DNA from: Hoyosella rhizosphaerae
GTDB taxonomy: Bacteria > Actinomycetota > Actinomycetes > Mycobacteriales > Mycobacteriaceae
Direction: 5' to 3'
Assembly: GCF_014643175.1 (NCBI RefSeq)
Contig: NZ_BMJH01000001.1
Location: 744,001 to 808,000, forward strand
Length of the DNA stretch: 64,000 nt
Shown here: positions 48,047-56,850 of the stretch, piece after piece
Numbering within the stretch: position 1 is the first letter of the stretch
Layout of the letters: each line of letters begins with the position of its first letter
Position numbers and translations under genes: made by a program
Notes under the pieces: generated by a model
The model's database searches: none
What the model was told of the DNA's origin: nothing
Seen by the model: the letters and a program-made list of their open reading frames with translations, nothing else

Positions 48047-50845
48047 CTCCGCGAGGTGGTGGCCGTCGCGGGGGGCTAGGTCATGCAATTGCGTGCGACA
48101 CGAAAACCCGTCCGCCAAGATGACAGTATCCTCACTCGCTGCACGAACAGCGGGCAAAAGCTGGTGCTCAGCAACCTTGACAGACACCTCGTAATGCCCC
48201 TGTTCGACCCCGAAGTTGCCTGCTAAACCGCAGCAGCCGCCAAGCCGTTCCACTGTCGCCCCAGCATTCGCCAGCAGTGCGGCATCCGCACTCCATCCCA
48301 TAACCGCATGATGATGACAATGCGGTTGCGCCACCACTTTTGTGCCTTCCAGCGAGGGCGGCACCCAGCCACGGTCCGCTAGTAACTCCGCTAGCGTGAA
48401 AAAGTTCTCTGCTACTGGCCTCGCTGCGGACTCACCAAGTAACTCCCCCGCGTCTGACCTGAACACACCCGTGCATGACGGCTCCATCCCCACGACCGGG
48501 ACTCCCTGACCAGTAAATGGTGTCAACTCACGAACGGTGCGCCCCAAAATGCGAGAAGCAGCATCGAGTTGCCCCGTGGAGATCCACGTAAGCCCACAAC
48601 ATTGTTGACGATCGGTGAGTTGGGGGCGCAATCCAGCAGCTTCCAACACCTTCACGGTCGCGACACCCACTTCAGGAGTGAAGTAGTTCGTAAAAGAATC
48701 AACAAAAAGCACCACCGGATCACCAGAATCCCGACGATCATTTTGGGTCCGCGTAAACCATGACCTAAATGTCACAGGCGCAAATGGAGGGATGTTGCGT
48801 CGAGGGTCAGCTCCCGCCGCTTTCAACGCCAAGGATCCACCGATCTTGGTGGTCGTATTAACTAACTTCGGTGAAATAGCAGCGAGTTTCGACCACCGCG
48901 GTAGCCAACCCAACGAGTAATGAGACGGGGGCCGAACTTTGTTCTTGTATGTCTGGTGCAGAACTTCGGCCTTATACATCGCCATATCGACCCCGGTTGG
49001 ACAATCCGAAGCGCACCCTTTGCACGATAAGCACAGATCAAGCGCCTCGTGAACTTCAGGCGAAGCCCACCCCTTGTTCACCGCGGTCCCGTTGAGCATT
49101 TCTTGCAGCACCCGTGCGCGCCCGCGCGTGGAGTCTTTCTCTTCTCGTGTCGCCAAGTACGACGGACACATGACCCCACCGGCACCCGAGTTGTCGGCCC
49201 GGCATTTGCCCACGCCAGTACACCGGTGCACTGCTTGTGTGAAGTCACCGCCGTCACCGTGGTACCCAAACATCAAATTCTTGCGCAGCGGCGGAGCCGC
49301 AGGAATGCGCAAGTCGGCATCAACCGCGGCGGGATTCACCATCACACCAGGGTTCAACAAATTGTCAGGGTCAAAAACTCTCTTAACCTGTTGGAACAAC
49401 GAGATAGCAGCCGGTGAATACATGTAGGGCAGCAATTCACTTCGCGCTCGCCCGTCACCATGCTCCCCGGACAACGAGCCACCATACTGTTTGATCAGCT
49501 GCGCGCCCGCAATCACAAAGTTGCGGTATACCTTCTGACCATCTGGCTTATCTAAAGGCAGATCGATCCGAATGTGCATACACCCGTCACCAAAATGCCC
49601 ATAAGGGATGCCCGTACACCCGTACTCGGCCATCAAGTCATCGAGATCGCGAAGGTAGCTACCAAGCATCTGTGGAGGAACGGCCGCGTCCTCCCACCCC
49701 GCGTGAGCAGGCTTTCCCGCAGGGCTACGTGCCGACAGTCCAGCACCGTCAGCGCGAATGCGCCACAGCGCAGCGGCAGTCAACGGATTCTCTTCGATTA
49801 ACGTGTCGACGGCGCCAGAATTGTCAGCGAGTTCCTCCGCCTTGGCGCGCGCTTCCTCACGGGATTGGCCGACAACCTCGACAAAAAGCCACGCAGCACC
49901 GTTCGGCAGCGGAGGAACGGCGTGCATTCCGCGCCGCTCGCGCACGACGTCCACGATCCGTTTGTCGATGCCTTCGCACGCGGTCAAATCAAAGCGCAAC
50001 AGCGACGGCGTGGCATCGCCCGCAGTTCCGATATCGGGATACCCCAGTACCACAAGGATTTTCACCTTCGGTTCGGTAGCGAGCTGCACGGTCGCTTCCG
50101 TCACGACCGTCAGTGTGCCTTCCGTTCCCACCATCATCCGCGCTACGTCAAACTTCTTTTCGGGTAGCAAATGCTCCAACGCGTACCCGGACACTTGCCG
50201 ACCAAAACGGCCAAACTCTGTGCGGATAGTGGAGAGATCGCTGTGCGCGACCTTGTTCAACCGAGCGAGCGTCCCTGAATCTGCGGTCTGGGTCGAGCTC
50301 GCGACCGGTGAATGGAGAACCATCTCCTCACCATGGGCAGTGAGCACCCGCATCGACACAACATTGTCGACGGTTTTTCCGTATCCCAGTGTCCGTGTGC
50401 CGCAAGCATTATTTCCGATCATTCCGCCGATGGTGCACCGGGTGAACGACGACGGATCGGGTCCGAAAAGCAACCCGTGAGGCTTCGCCACCTTTTGCAG
50501 TTCGCTCTGCACCACACCAGCTTCGACGGTAGCGGTGGCTGATTCGGGGTCAATCTCAAGAACTTTCGTCATGTGGCGCGAAAAATCAACAATGACACCA
50601 GTACCGACAGCGTTGCCGCACAACGATGTTCCCCCACCGCGGCTAGTCATAGGGACACCGAGCTCCCGACAGACTTCCAGAGCCGTTGCGACTTCGTCAC
50701 GGTGCCGCGGCCTGACCACCACCAACGGCGGAACCCGGTAGAGCCCGGCATCTGAGGAGTACGCCGCAATGGTGGTGGAATCACCAAGAACGTCGCTGAT
50801 TCCACGTCGCCGGAGTTCGGTCGCTAGTTTCTCAGCCACACTCAT
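48023..50845 (-). CDS. FAD-binding and iron-sulfur oxidoreductase (GlcD/D-lactate dehydrogenase type)
   Basis: A 940-residue respiratory-type dehydrogenase. Part one (about 30-480) is the PCMH-type FAD domain with MTSRGGGTSLCGNAVGTGV and CTIGGMIGNNACGTRTLG, then the FAD-oxidase C domain with YGHFGDGCMHIRID and GSLSGEHGDGRARSE. A 4Fe-4S region follows with LCLSCKGCASDCP (from about 605), then CCG-type cysteine domains (RQQCCGLTW and GGCCGLAGNFG). It should oxidise a 2-hydroxyacid such as D-lactate or glycolate and pass electrons to quinone. Its length shows all domains fused in a single chain. The neighbouring TetR could be its regulator, but orientation is convergent. Confidence 0.93.
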   Translation of the reverse strand: MSVAEKLATELRRRGISDVLGDSTTIAAYSSDAGLYRVPPLVVVRPRHRDEVATALEVCRELGVPMTSRGGGTSLCGNAVGTGVIVDFSRHMTKVLEIDPESATATVEAGVVQSELQKVAKPHGLLFGPDPSSFTRCTIGGMIGNNACGTRTLGYGKTVDNVVSMRVLTAHGEEMVLHSPVASSTQTADSGTLARLNKVAHSDLSTIRTEFGRFGRQVSGYALEHLLPEKKFDVARMMVGTEGTLTVVTEATVQLATEPKVKILVVLGYPDIGTAGDATPSLLRFDLTACEGIDKRIVDVVRERRGMHAVPPLPNGAAWLFVEVVGQSREEARAKAEELADNSGAVDTLIEENPLTAAALWRIRADGAGLSARSPAGKPAHAGWEDAAVPPQMLGSYLRDLDDLMAEYGCTGIPYGHFGDGCMHIRIDLPLDKPDGQKVYRNFVIAGAQLIKQYGGSLSGEHGDGRARSELLPYMYSPAAISLFQQVKRVFDPDNLLNPGVMVNPAAVDADLRIPAAPPLRKNLMFGYHGDGGDFTQAVHRCTGVGKCRADNSGAGGVMCPSYLATREEKDSTRGRARVLQEMLNGTAVNKGWASPEVHEALDLCLSCKGCASDCPTGVDMAMYKAEVLHQTYKNKVRPPSHYSLGWLPRWSKLAAISPKLVNTTTKIGGSLALKAAGADPRRNIPPFAPVTFRSWFTRTQNDRRDSGDPVVLFVDSFTNYFTPEVGVATVKVLEAAGLRPQLTDRQQCCGLTWISTGQLDAASRILGRTVRELTPFTGQGVPVVGMEPSCTGVFRSDAGELLGESAARPVAENFFTLAELLADRGWVPPSLEGTKVVAQPHCHHHAVMGWSADAALLANAGATVERLGGCCGLAGNFGVEQGHYEVSVKVAEHQLLPAVRAASEDTVILADGFSCRTQLHDLAPRDGHHLAELLAAVLD

Positions 50846-50895
50846 CTACTCGATGCTAGCTGCGATCCGCTAACACGGCAGGATTGTTCGCCCAG

Positions 50896-51669
50896 TTACA
50901 GCCGAACGGCTTCAAGGAGACGGTGCGCCAACTCTGCATCACCAAACATCTGCACCGTATCGAGTGGCTGGCGCCGCCACAGAGTGAGTAGCAGGTCCTG
51001 TGCAGTACCGCGGATTGCGACATCGCCTTTGCCATGTTCCCGCGTCACTGTCACATCATCATCGCTGATCGTTAGCATCCATTCAGCATGGTCAGTATCA
51101 GTGCCGTGAATATGCACGGTTCGGCCCGCGAGCTCCGCAGGCACTCCGCCATGCTTAGCCACATAGTGCTTTAGGGCCCGTGGAACCATGAGGTAACACC
51201 ACTCATCAACGCCATCGGCCGCCACCGGTGGGTCGGCGGGTGCCGATTCCACGCCCCGTGCAGCATCAATGTCGAAGCGATGAACAGTAGTCTCATGGGC
51301 CTGACGCCGCAGCCACCACCCGACCGTGGCAGGTTCAGCGAACGTCAGTGCAGGCTCGGCAAAATCTCGCGAGTCAAACAGTTCCACAAGACCAGTCACA
51401 GCGCGCTCATACTCAAGAATGCAACTCGCCCCAGCAGAAATGTCAGGTATCTCGCGTAGGCGCGGCGCTTGATCAGAAGGTGTGCGGCGCAACATCTCCA
51501 TCGCCCACAGATGCATTTTCGCGGTGTGGCGCACGACGTCCTCGACGCTCCAATCGCCCAGAGTTGGAACCACGTTTCCTAGAGATTCCACAGGCGTTGA
51601 CGCAATTCGACGCCCCTCAGTGAGAAGTACCGATTTCAGCTGCGATGATTCCACTTGCGACGCACTCAT
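50896..51669 (-). CDS. Mycothiol-dependent maleylpyruvate isomerase family protein
   Basis: A 257-residue protein of the DinB-like MDMPI group (TIGR03083 type). The N-terminal bundle has TLGDWSVEDVVRHTAKMHLWA and the metal-binding RRQAHETTVHRFDID with the His-Glu-His set, followed by the alpha/beta C-terminal domain. Such proteins use mycothiol, the actinobacterial thiol, for isomerase or transferase reactions; the exact substrate is unknown and the gentisate pathway is not encoded near it. It is divergent from the DUF1697 gene, with 44 bases between starts. Confidence 0.9.
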   Translation of the reverse strand: MSASQVESSQLKSVLLTEGRRIASTPVESLGNVVPTLGDWSVEDVVRHTAKMHLWAMEMLRRTPSDQAPRLREIPDISAGASCILEYERAVTGLVELFDSRDFAEPALTFAEPATVGWWLRRQAHETTVHRFDIDAARGVESAPADPPVAADGVDEWCYLMVPRALKHYVAKHGGVPAELAGRTVHIHGTDTDHAEWMLTISDDDVTVTREHGKGDVAIRGTAQDLLLTLWRRQPLDTVQMFGDAELAHRLLEAVRL

Positions 51670-51713
51670 GTTCTGTACAGTACCGGTGAAACGGGGATGC
51701 GAAGGCAGGGGTC

Positions 51714-52247
51714 ATGGCAGTTCGTGTGCATTTCATCCGTGCTATCAATGTAGGTGGCGCGTCACTTCCCATGGCGGAACTTCGTTCACTAGCAACTGAT
51801 CTCGGTGCTGAGAATGTGCGAACTTATATCGCGTCGGGCAACCTAATATGCTCCCCGCCCGGCATCCCGGAGGACTTCGATCGAGCCTTAGAGCGCGCAA
51901 TTGAAACGCACTGTGGTTTTTTCCGGGAAGTAATCTCACGGTCTGTTGATGAAGTGCGCGAGGCGTTGGCCGCACACCCTTTTGAAATACACAACCCAAA
52001 GTATTCATACGTAACTTTCCTATCGAAATCGCCTACCCCAGAGGCGTTGGATAAGGCCCACACATTCACGACGGGAGACGACAAGTGGGCTGTAGTAGGC
52101 CGCGAAATGCACATTCGCTACCACAATGGGGCAGGCCGACCACAGATGAAAGACGCGTCAATTTCGCGGGCGCTCGGAGTGCCGGGCACAGCACGCAACA
52201 TCAATACCGTTTCTAGCGTTGTGGAGCTGGCGAAATCAGTCGGTTAG
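51714..52247 (+). CDS. DUF1697 protein
   Basis: A 177-residue cytoplasmic protein of the DUF1697 family, recognised from VHFIRAINVGGASLPMAEL at the start, ENVRTYIASGNLI in the first third and the tail motif TARNINTVSSVVELAK. The fold is ferredoxin-like and no function is established. ATG 51714 follows a GGGG sequence. It is divergent from the MDMPI gene and is followed by about 370 bases that hold little. Confidence 0.92.
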   Translation: MAVRVHFIRAINVGGASLPMAELRSLATDLGAENVRTYIASGNLICSPPGIPEDFDRALERAIETHCGFFREVISRSVDEVREALAAHPFEIHNPKYSYVTFLSKSPTPEALDKAHTFTTGDDKWAVVGREMHIRYHNGAGRPQMKDASISRALGVPGTARNINTVSSVVELAKSVG

Positions 52248-52324
52248 TCGGAGCCGCCGGTCCGCACACCGTCGTTAAACCCGATAGAGGGACATGCTCT
52301 GGCCCGTCGGGCGTGTCTCCCTCG

Positions 52325-52597
52325 CTACCCAGCGGTCAACGCCGACGCATCTTGCGCCTGGGCCGAATGCTTGCCTCGGTCCTGGGTCAAATCGGCCCAT
52401 ATTTGGTCAAGAGAGAGACCAAGAACTGCGGGGAGCGCGTCAGCAATGACCTCTGGGTAGTGCCAGAGTCCCGGCGGGGTCGTCGCTGGTACCCAGTGCG
52501 GACTTTCCGTGGCCATCCGAACATTCCCAGCCTGGTGGAGCCCTGGGCTTGCCAAGAGGTGCCGAAGCGGCCAAGTCAAATGCGGCAGGAATGACAT
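52325..52597 (-). CDS. Possible gene fragment, 90 residues
   Basis: The 369 bases between DUF1697 and the TetR gene hold no standard gene, but this minus-strand frame has protein-like composition: LPHLTWPLRHLLASPGLH near its start, then PGLWHYPEVIADALPAVLGL and LSLDQIWADLTQDRG. I do not recognise a family. No ribosome site precedes the ATG and a stop codon lies in frame just upstream, so if real it is probably the tail of a truncated gene, in keeping with other relics in this region. A chance frame in GC-rich DNA cannot be excluded. Confidence 0.3.
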   Translation of the reverse strand: MSFLPHLTWPLRHLLASPGLHQAGNVRMATESPHWVPATTPPGLWHYPEVIADALPAVLGLSLDQIWADLTQDRGKHSAQAQDASALTAG

Positions 52598-52616
52598 TCG
52601 GCGACCCTATATTGCG

Positions 52617-53186
52617 CTATTCGATGCCAGCCTGAAGGCAGCGCTCGATTGTTGCCTGTGTCGTGGCCTTGCTGCCGGATTCCGGTCGCAATCCGAACAG
52701 GATGCTGATAAGTCGCCCGGTCAGCAGATCAACGAGATCGTCAGCGATCTCCCGGGATGGATCACACCCGAGTGCGATGGTGAGCTCCCGTGCGAGCTCA
52801 TGCGAGAAAAGGCACCGTCCAAGACTGTCCCGATGCTCCGAATCCTTAGCGACTTCCGGAAGCAATGCGATTACTGCGAGTGCCTGTTCCCGTCGTTCGG
52901 TAGCGAGGGAGTGCAAGTGCTCGGCGATGAACGCGGAGGCAGTCTGAACGGACAGCGGTTCCGGTAGTGGCGCGGCTTCGAACGCCATGCGGGAGTGTTC
53001 TCGGATGCGGGCTACAGCTGCCGCAACAAGTGCATCGCGAGTGCGGAAATAGTAGGAGGTCGATCCGATCGCCAATCCCGCGTCGCGATCCACAGCTTGA
53101 TGCGTCAGTGCCCGTGCGCCGCCGTCGGCAAGCATTGCAATCGCGTGGTCTGCGATCAGTGGGCGCCGATCTCCAGGGCGTGCCAT
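52617..53186 (-). CDS. TetR-family transcriptional regulator
   Basis: A 189-residue regulator. The DNA-binding part contains RPLIADHAIAMLADGGARAL and the recognition helix region LAIGSTSYYFRTRDALVAAA, typical of the TetR fold; the C-terminal domain has no informative motif. GGAGG lies four bases before ATG 53186 (GTG one codon earlier is possible). A perfect 13-bp inverted repeat eight bases upstream of its start, also upstream of the divergent AFG1/ZapE-like gene, is the obvious operator. The pair should be autoregulated together. Confidence 0.92.
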   Translation of the reverse strand: MARPGDRRPLIADHAIAMLADGGARALTHQAVDRDAGLAIGSTSYYFRTRDALVAAAVARIREHSRMAFEAAPLPEPLSVQTASAFIAEHLHSLATERREQALAVIALLPEVAKDSEHRDSLGRCLFSHELARELTIALGCDPSREIADDLVDLLTGRLISILFGLRPESGSKATTQATIERCLQAGIE

Positions 53187-53193
53187 CACCCCT

Positions 53194-53223
53194 CCTGTTA
53201 CTCTATGCCTATAGAGTAACAGG
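53194..53223. promoter_or_regulatory. TetR operator, 13-bp perfect arms
   Basis: CCTGTTACTCTAT and ATAGAGTAACAGG are exact complements separated by GCCT. The site fills most of the 46-base gap between the divergent TetR (start 53186) and AFG1/ZapE-like (start 53233) genes, so one bound dimer or pair of dimers could shut both. Confidence 0.85.
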
Positions 53224-53232
53224 GGGTTGTAT

Positions 53233-54249
53233 ATGTTTCGACCGCTTCACCGGGGGGTGTCCCGCAGCCGACCCAACCAACTCGCGGTTCTGACAGGACC
53301 CCGATTCCGACACGCGGCGGAAGCGTCCGCGCTCACGTTTGATCCCGCGCAGACTGCTGCGATCGCAGCACTAGCAGGACCTGTGGCTTATGGCCACTAC
53401 CTCTTCGGCGATGTTGGACGCGGCAAGACGATGCTCTCGGAGCTGTATTACGACACGGTGCCGACCACACACAAGCGTCGTTTTCACTTTCACAGCTACT
53501 TCCGCGACTTGCAATCGGAGGTTGTAGCGACTCGGCAACCGGTCGAGAAGTCAATCACAAGAATTATCGGGAATGCCCGCGCCGTGCTATTCGACGAGTT
53601 CCACGTGCACGATGTGGCAGACGCCGTGTATCTCACGAAGACTCTGCAATCACTCATTGAGCGAAACATACTTGTACTAACGACATCCAACTACGCACCA
53701 GCAGATCTGATGCCCAACCCGCTCTACCATGACAGGTTTCTGCCAGCGATCAACATGATCGAATCCCGGCTAGACGTAGTTTCACTGGCACAAGGCCCCG
53801 ACTATCGACAGATGATTGTTGACCCAACACGCCTCTCGGGATTCAGTGCTGGCCGTTGGACCCTGGACCCGACTCGTGTCCCCGGTGGGCTTCGGAGCCC
53901 GGTAGAACTGACAGTAAACGCCCTTCCCGTCCGAGCAGTCGCCGCCAAAGATGAGGTTGTGACGTTCACATTCGCGGAACTCTGCGAACGACCTCTCGGG
54001 GTCAGGGAGTATCTGCGGATCGCTGAGAACTATTCGGCCATCTGTGTTCTCGCTGTTCCCGATCTCGCAGAGGCCGATCGCGATCCTCTACTCAGATTCA
54101 GCAACATGGTCGATGTGTTTTACGACCGGAACCAACGGATTGATATTCAAGCAATCGCGGTGCCTGCGCGGATGCTCCAGGCAAAGGAGCCTCCCTACGA
54201 TGCAGCGCGAACCCTCAGCCGCCTGTCAACGCTGTCAACGACGGGCTGA
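53233..54249 (+). CDS. zapE: AFG1/ZapE-like ATPase
   Basis: A 338-residue P-loop ATPase of the AFG1/LACE1/ZapE family. Walker A is GDVGRGKT (59-66), Walker B ends RAVLFDEFHVHD (Asp 121, Glu 122), and the later TTSNYAPADLMPNPLYHDRF and FRFAELCERPLG-like stretch (here FTFAELCERPLG) are diagnostic. Members assist protein quality control or cell division; ZapE destabilises FtsZ rings in enterobacteria. ATG 53233 with GGGGG upstream is preferred over a TTG two codons earlier. Its control by a dedicated divergent TetR gene is unusual for this housekeeping-like family. Confidence 0.9.
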   Translation: MFRPLHRGVSRSRPNQLAVLTGPRFRHAAEASALTFDPAQTAAIAALAGPVAYGHYLFGDVGRGKTMLSELYYDTVPTTHKRRFHFHSYFRDLQSEVVATRQPVEKSITRIIGNARAVLFDEFHVHDVADAVYLTKTLQSLIERNILVLTTSNYAPADLMPNPLYHDRFLPAINMIESRLDVVSLAQGPDYRQMIVDPTRLSGFSAGRWTLDPTRVPGGLRSPVELTVNALPVRAVAAKDEVVTFTFAELCERPLGVREYLRIAENYSAICVLAVPDLAEADRDPLLRFSNMVDVFYDRNQRIDIQAIAVPARMLQAKEPPYDAARTLSRLSTLSTTG

Positions 54250-54480
54250 CGGTCAATGAACGGCTCCGCGCTCTCAGGTTCGGCGCGTTGTGAGAGCATG
54301 CGAAGGTCACTTCGCTCGCCGCGTCGGTCTGGGTCAGAGTGCGTGTTTGCAAACCAAGGCCACAACGCGATGATGCGCTAGCGCATGTCTGAGCTGTGGC
54401 ACTCGTGTACCAACCGCTCTCGTAGGTTGCCTGTGGTCACCTGGCGGGCGGATCAGGAATAGGAATTGAACAGAAAGACA

Positions 54481-54504
54481 ACAGCGACTAGATCTCGTCG
54501 CTGT
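54481..54504 (-). terminator. Terminator of the GNAT operon
   Basis: ACAGCGAC and GTCGCTGT form an eight-base stem with an eight-base loop, 17 bases beyond the acetyltransferase stop; on the minus strand a T-rich tract follows. The rest of 54250-54521 shows no gene. Confidence 0.6.
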
Positions 54505-54521
54505 CCTCTAGAAACTGGCAT

Positions 54522-54977
54522 TTACTGGCTGAGCTCCAGGTGGAGCGTTGGGTACGGTCGACCATCGCCGTCCAGCTCGTCGCGTCCAACCAGCACGAAT
54601 CCGCGATTGAGATAGAAGCCATACGCGCCCTCGTTTTGTTCATTCACATCAACCTTGGTTACGCCGAGGCCAGAGATCGCCTCTCGGAGCAGCAATGTTC
54701 CGACACCGCCGCCTCGCACGTCGTCCGTTACGAACAGCATTTCAAGATTGCCCTCGGCGACTCCTGCAAAGCCGACCGGCGCTCCGTCTCGTTCAGCAAC
54801 GATGAGAGCCACAGCCGGGAAGTACATCGAGGCGAGGTTCTCCTCGATTCGTCCAAAGTCCTCCTCTTGGAGGAAATCGTGAGTTGCGCGTACGGCGCTG
54901 CGCCAAATTTCGACGAGGTCCGAGTACTCTTCTTCGCCTTTCGAAGGGCGAACTGTAGTTTCAGGGTTGTCCTGCAT
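54522..54977 (-). CDS. GNAT-family N-acetyltransferase
   Basis: A 151-residue acetyltransferase. The acetyl-CoA loop appears as VTDDVRGGGVGTLLLREA, preceded by the beta-bulge strand AEGNLEMLFV, and the last strand region NEGAYGFYLNRGFVLVGRDE is typical of the small-molecule or aminoglycoside-like group including PhnO/YjaB-type enzymes. Substrate unknown. The frame extends 22 codons further, into a region overlapping the next gene; ATG 54977 gives the canonical N-terminus though no strong ribosome site is present. Only four bases separate it from the upstream hypothetical gene's stop, so they form an operon. Confidence 0.88.
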   Translation of the reverse strand: MQDNPETTVRPSKGEEEYSDLVEIWRSAVRATHDFLQEEDFGRIEENLASMYFPAVALIVAERDGAPVGFAGVAEGNLEMLFVTDDVRGGGVGTLLLREAISGLGVTKVDVNEQNEGAYGFYLNRGFVLVGRDELDGDGRPYPTLHLELSQ

Positions 54978-54981
54978 GCAA

Positions 54982-55344
54982 TTATCGTCGCAAAGTTGAC
55001 TCCTCAACACCAAGCTGTTTGCCAGCCAATTGAACAGCCGCACGCGCTCCGCGCGCTTGCCCTCGAGGGAGCTCGGTCACATACTTCCGCCAGCGGGGCC
55101 ACTTCGGCATCCCGCGCCCCGTCCACGTCTCCACCAGCTCAGCGACCCAGCGAACTGACGCGAAGAGCCCGTAGCCGACGCCGACGAGGCCGACGACGTC
55201 GGCACCGGCACGGTCTGCGACCGGCTGCAGCTTCGCGTGCTGATCGAGCATCGGGCGGAGCAGCACATCGCCGATCCGGTACATCGCGGCCTCGCGCTCA
55301 TCGTCACTCTCGATCGAATCGACCGCCGTGCAGACGACCTTCAT
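54982..55344 (-). CDS. Hypothetical protein, 120 residues
   Basis: Begins MKVVCTAVDSIESDDE and continues with RIGDVLLRPMLDQHAKLQPV, a Gly/Val-rich middle (VGLVGVGYGLFASV) and a basic C-terminus (RGQARGARAAVQLAGKQLG). I do not recognise the family. It is probably real: the start is coupled by ATGA to the end of the upstream frame at 55341, and its stop lies four bases before the acetyltransferase start. The Trp-rich WTGRGMPKWPRWRKY segment is noteworthy. Because the upstream gene has lost its 5' end, the promoter of this pair may be lost or replaced. Confidence 0.6.
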   Translation of the reverse strand: MKVVCTAVDSIESDDEREAAMYRIGDVLLRPMLDQHAKLQPVADRAGADVVGLVGVGYGLFASVRWVAELVETWTGRGMPKWPRWRKYVTELPRGQARGARAAVQLAGKQLGVEESTLRR

Positions 55345-55562
55345 GCTCGCCACATGCGAGCGCCCCTCTGGTAGCCCAGGAAGTCGGCGGAGGCATCCAC
55401 GAAGCCGCGGTTGCCGAGCATTTCGATGCTGTCCGTCGTCACCTCGAAGACCACAGTGAAGCGCCCCCTCGACTGATTGCGGTCCTCGGCCTCGTCCGTG
55501 TTCCCGCTTGCACCGGTGTACTCACCCGCCAGGCTGTCAAGGGACTCCGCGAACGGCGAGTT
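55341..55562 (-). pseudogene. 3' remnant of an unknown gene, cut at 55562
   Basis: The minus-strand frame ending MWRA is open for 73 codons and reads as coherent protein, including FAESLDSLAGEYTGASGN and FTVVFEVTTDSIEMLGN. It stops abruptly at an in-frame TAG at 55563-55565, exactly where the plus-strand TPR remnant begins. There is no ribosome site or start near this point, so the N-terminal part is missing. Its stop overlaps the start of the next gene (ATGA), showing that the two once formed a coupled pair. The family is not recognised. Confidence 0.55.
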
Positions 55563-55779
55563 CTACCCGAGCCTTTACCTCAACATCGCCGACAACCTAC
55601 GCCGACTTATGGCATTCGAAGCAGCGTCTGAGTACATCGACCTCGCCAAGCAGCGCATCTCCGCGCTCTCCTCCGATGTCTATGGCGAAACCATCCGCTC
55701 CGCCGTCAACGAAGTTAGCAACGCTATTCGCAACTGCGACACTGCCCGTCGACCGTCCACACCGGGGGGCGCAACGTAA
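55563..55779 (+). pseudogene. 3' remnant of a TPR-protein gene
   Basis: From 55563 the plus strand encodes FYPSLYLNIADNLRRLMAFE, AASEYIDLAKQRISALSSDV and YGETIRSAVNEVSNAIRN, the C-terminal end of an actinobacterial tetratricopeptide-type protein; the sequence to the left belongs to a different, opposed gene. The 5' part is therefore lost. The frame does extend leftwards to 55477, but there it runs antisense through the other remnant and has no family character. Confidence 0.6.
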
Positions 55780-55870
55780 CCAACAGCGGGCTCCACATGC
55801 GCTCATCACTCAAATTGCACTTGTGATTGGAGTAATTCCGCATTCTGACACGCAGCACAGTCACGGTGAG

Positions 55871-56755
55871 TCAATCGAAATTGGTAAGTAGGAAGCTGCT
55901 AAGGCGAGCGGTGGGAGGAGCTTCGATGGTGGCGGCCCAGGCGAGAGTGATGTCTCGGCGGTATTGCGGCCCGGCAATCGGCAACTCCGTTAACCCTGGA
56001 GGGTTGCGTTCGTCGTGCGGGAGAAGCGCGATTCCGATGCCGCGGCTGATCAGTTCACGGATGGTAGCGAACTCCGTGACTTCGAACGCAATATCGGGTG
56101 TGTACCCCGCTTCCTGGCACCACGATTCGGTCAGGCGACGGAGGTTATAGCTAGGCGGGTTGGCGATGAAGATCTCACTTTTCAGGTCCGCGAGCTCAAT
56201 GCGTCGTCGCAGTGCGAGAGGGTGATTATCAGGAACCACGACCCGGATCTCCTGGACGCCGATGCGGACGTGCCTAAGCCGTTCGGGTGCGGGAATGACG
56301 ATTGCCAGATCGAGATCACCTGCGAGAAGATCCGCACTTAGCGCTGCGCCGTGAGCCTGTTTAAGGAGAACCTTGACACCGGGATGGCGGTGCCGGAACT
56401 CCGCGAGTAGGTCGGGGATGTGCCCGGAACCCATGGTTAGCGGGAACCCGAATCGAACAGTTCCGTGATCGGGGTCAGCTGCCCCGGTCACCTCAGCGAT
56501 TGCCAGTTCCAGTTGGCGAAGTGGGTCACGCACTCGTGCAGCTAGCTGTTGAGCTGGGGGCGTGAGGCGGACGATTCGTCCGTCGTGAATAAGCAGAGGC
56601 ACACCAAGTTCCTCTTCCAAGGCGTGGATGCGACGGCTCATCGATGACTGAGGTACGCCGAGTGCCGCAGCGGCCTGAGTCATGTGCCCCTCATGCGCTG
56701 CCAGTTCCACGAGAGCCCGCAATTGCGGGGCCAGCCGATTGGTCCATTGATCCAT
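55871..56755 (-). CDS. LysR-family transcriptional regulator
   Basis: A 294-residue regulator with the N-terminal winged helix: LRALVELAAHEGHMTQAAAA and the recognition part LGVPQSSMSRRIHALEEELG. The C-terminal co-inducer domain is complete, ending close to the usual length. ATG 56755 follows CAGGAT; a TTG seven codons earlier is possible. Divergent to mqo with about 95 bases between starts, so control of malate:quinone oxidoreductase, perhaps by a dicarboxylate, is the simple inference. In the gap an ATTC/GAAT pair (around 56766-56792) may be part of a LysR box. Confidence 0.92.
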   Translation of the reverse strand: MDQWTNRLAPQLRALVELAAHEGHMTQAAAALGVPQSSMSRRIHALEEELGVPLLIHDGRIVRLTPPAQQLAARVRDPLRQLELAIAEVTGAADPDHGTVRFGFPLTMGSGHIPDLLAEFRHRHPGVKVLLKQAHGAALSADLLAGDLDLAIVIPAPERLRHVRIGVQEIRVVVPDNHPLALRRRIELADLKSEIFIANPPSYNLRRLTESWCQEAGYTPDIAFEVTEFATIRELISRGIGIALLPHDERNPPGLTELPIAGPQYRRDITLAWAATIEAPPTARLSSFLLTNFD

Positions 56756-56850
56756 ATCCTGATTGTAGTATCGCAATTCTTCATTGGACGGAACGAATGT
56801 TGTGGGTGGATTCTTAATGCACTAACCCTCTAGCCGGGAGCGTGTTTCAC

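Noticed and set aside
54540-55631. Plus-strand frame of 363 codons
   Set aside because: It runs antisense through the acetyltransferase and hypothetical genes, with an Arg/Ser/Pro-rich composition typical of a reverse-complement shadow.
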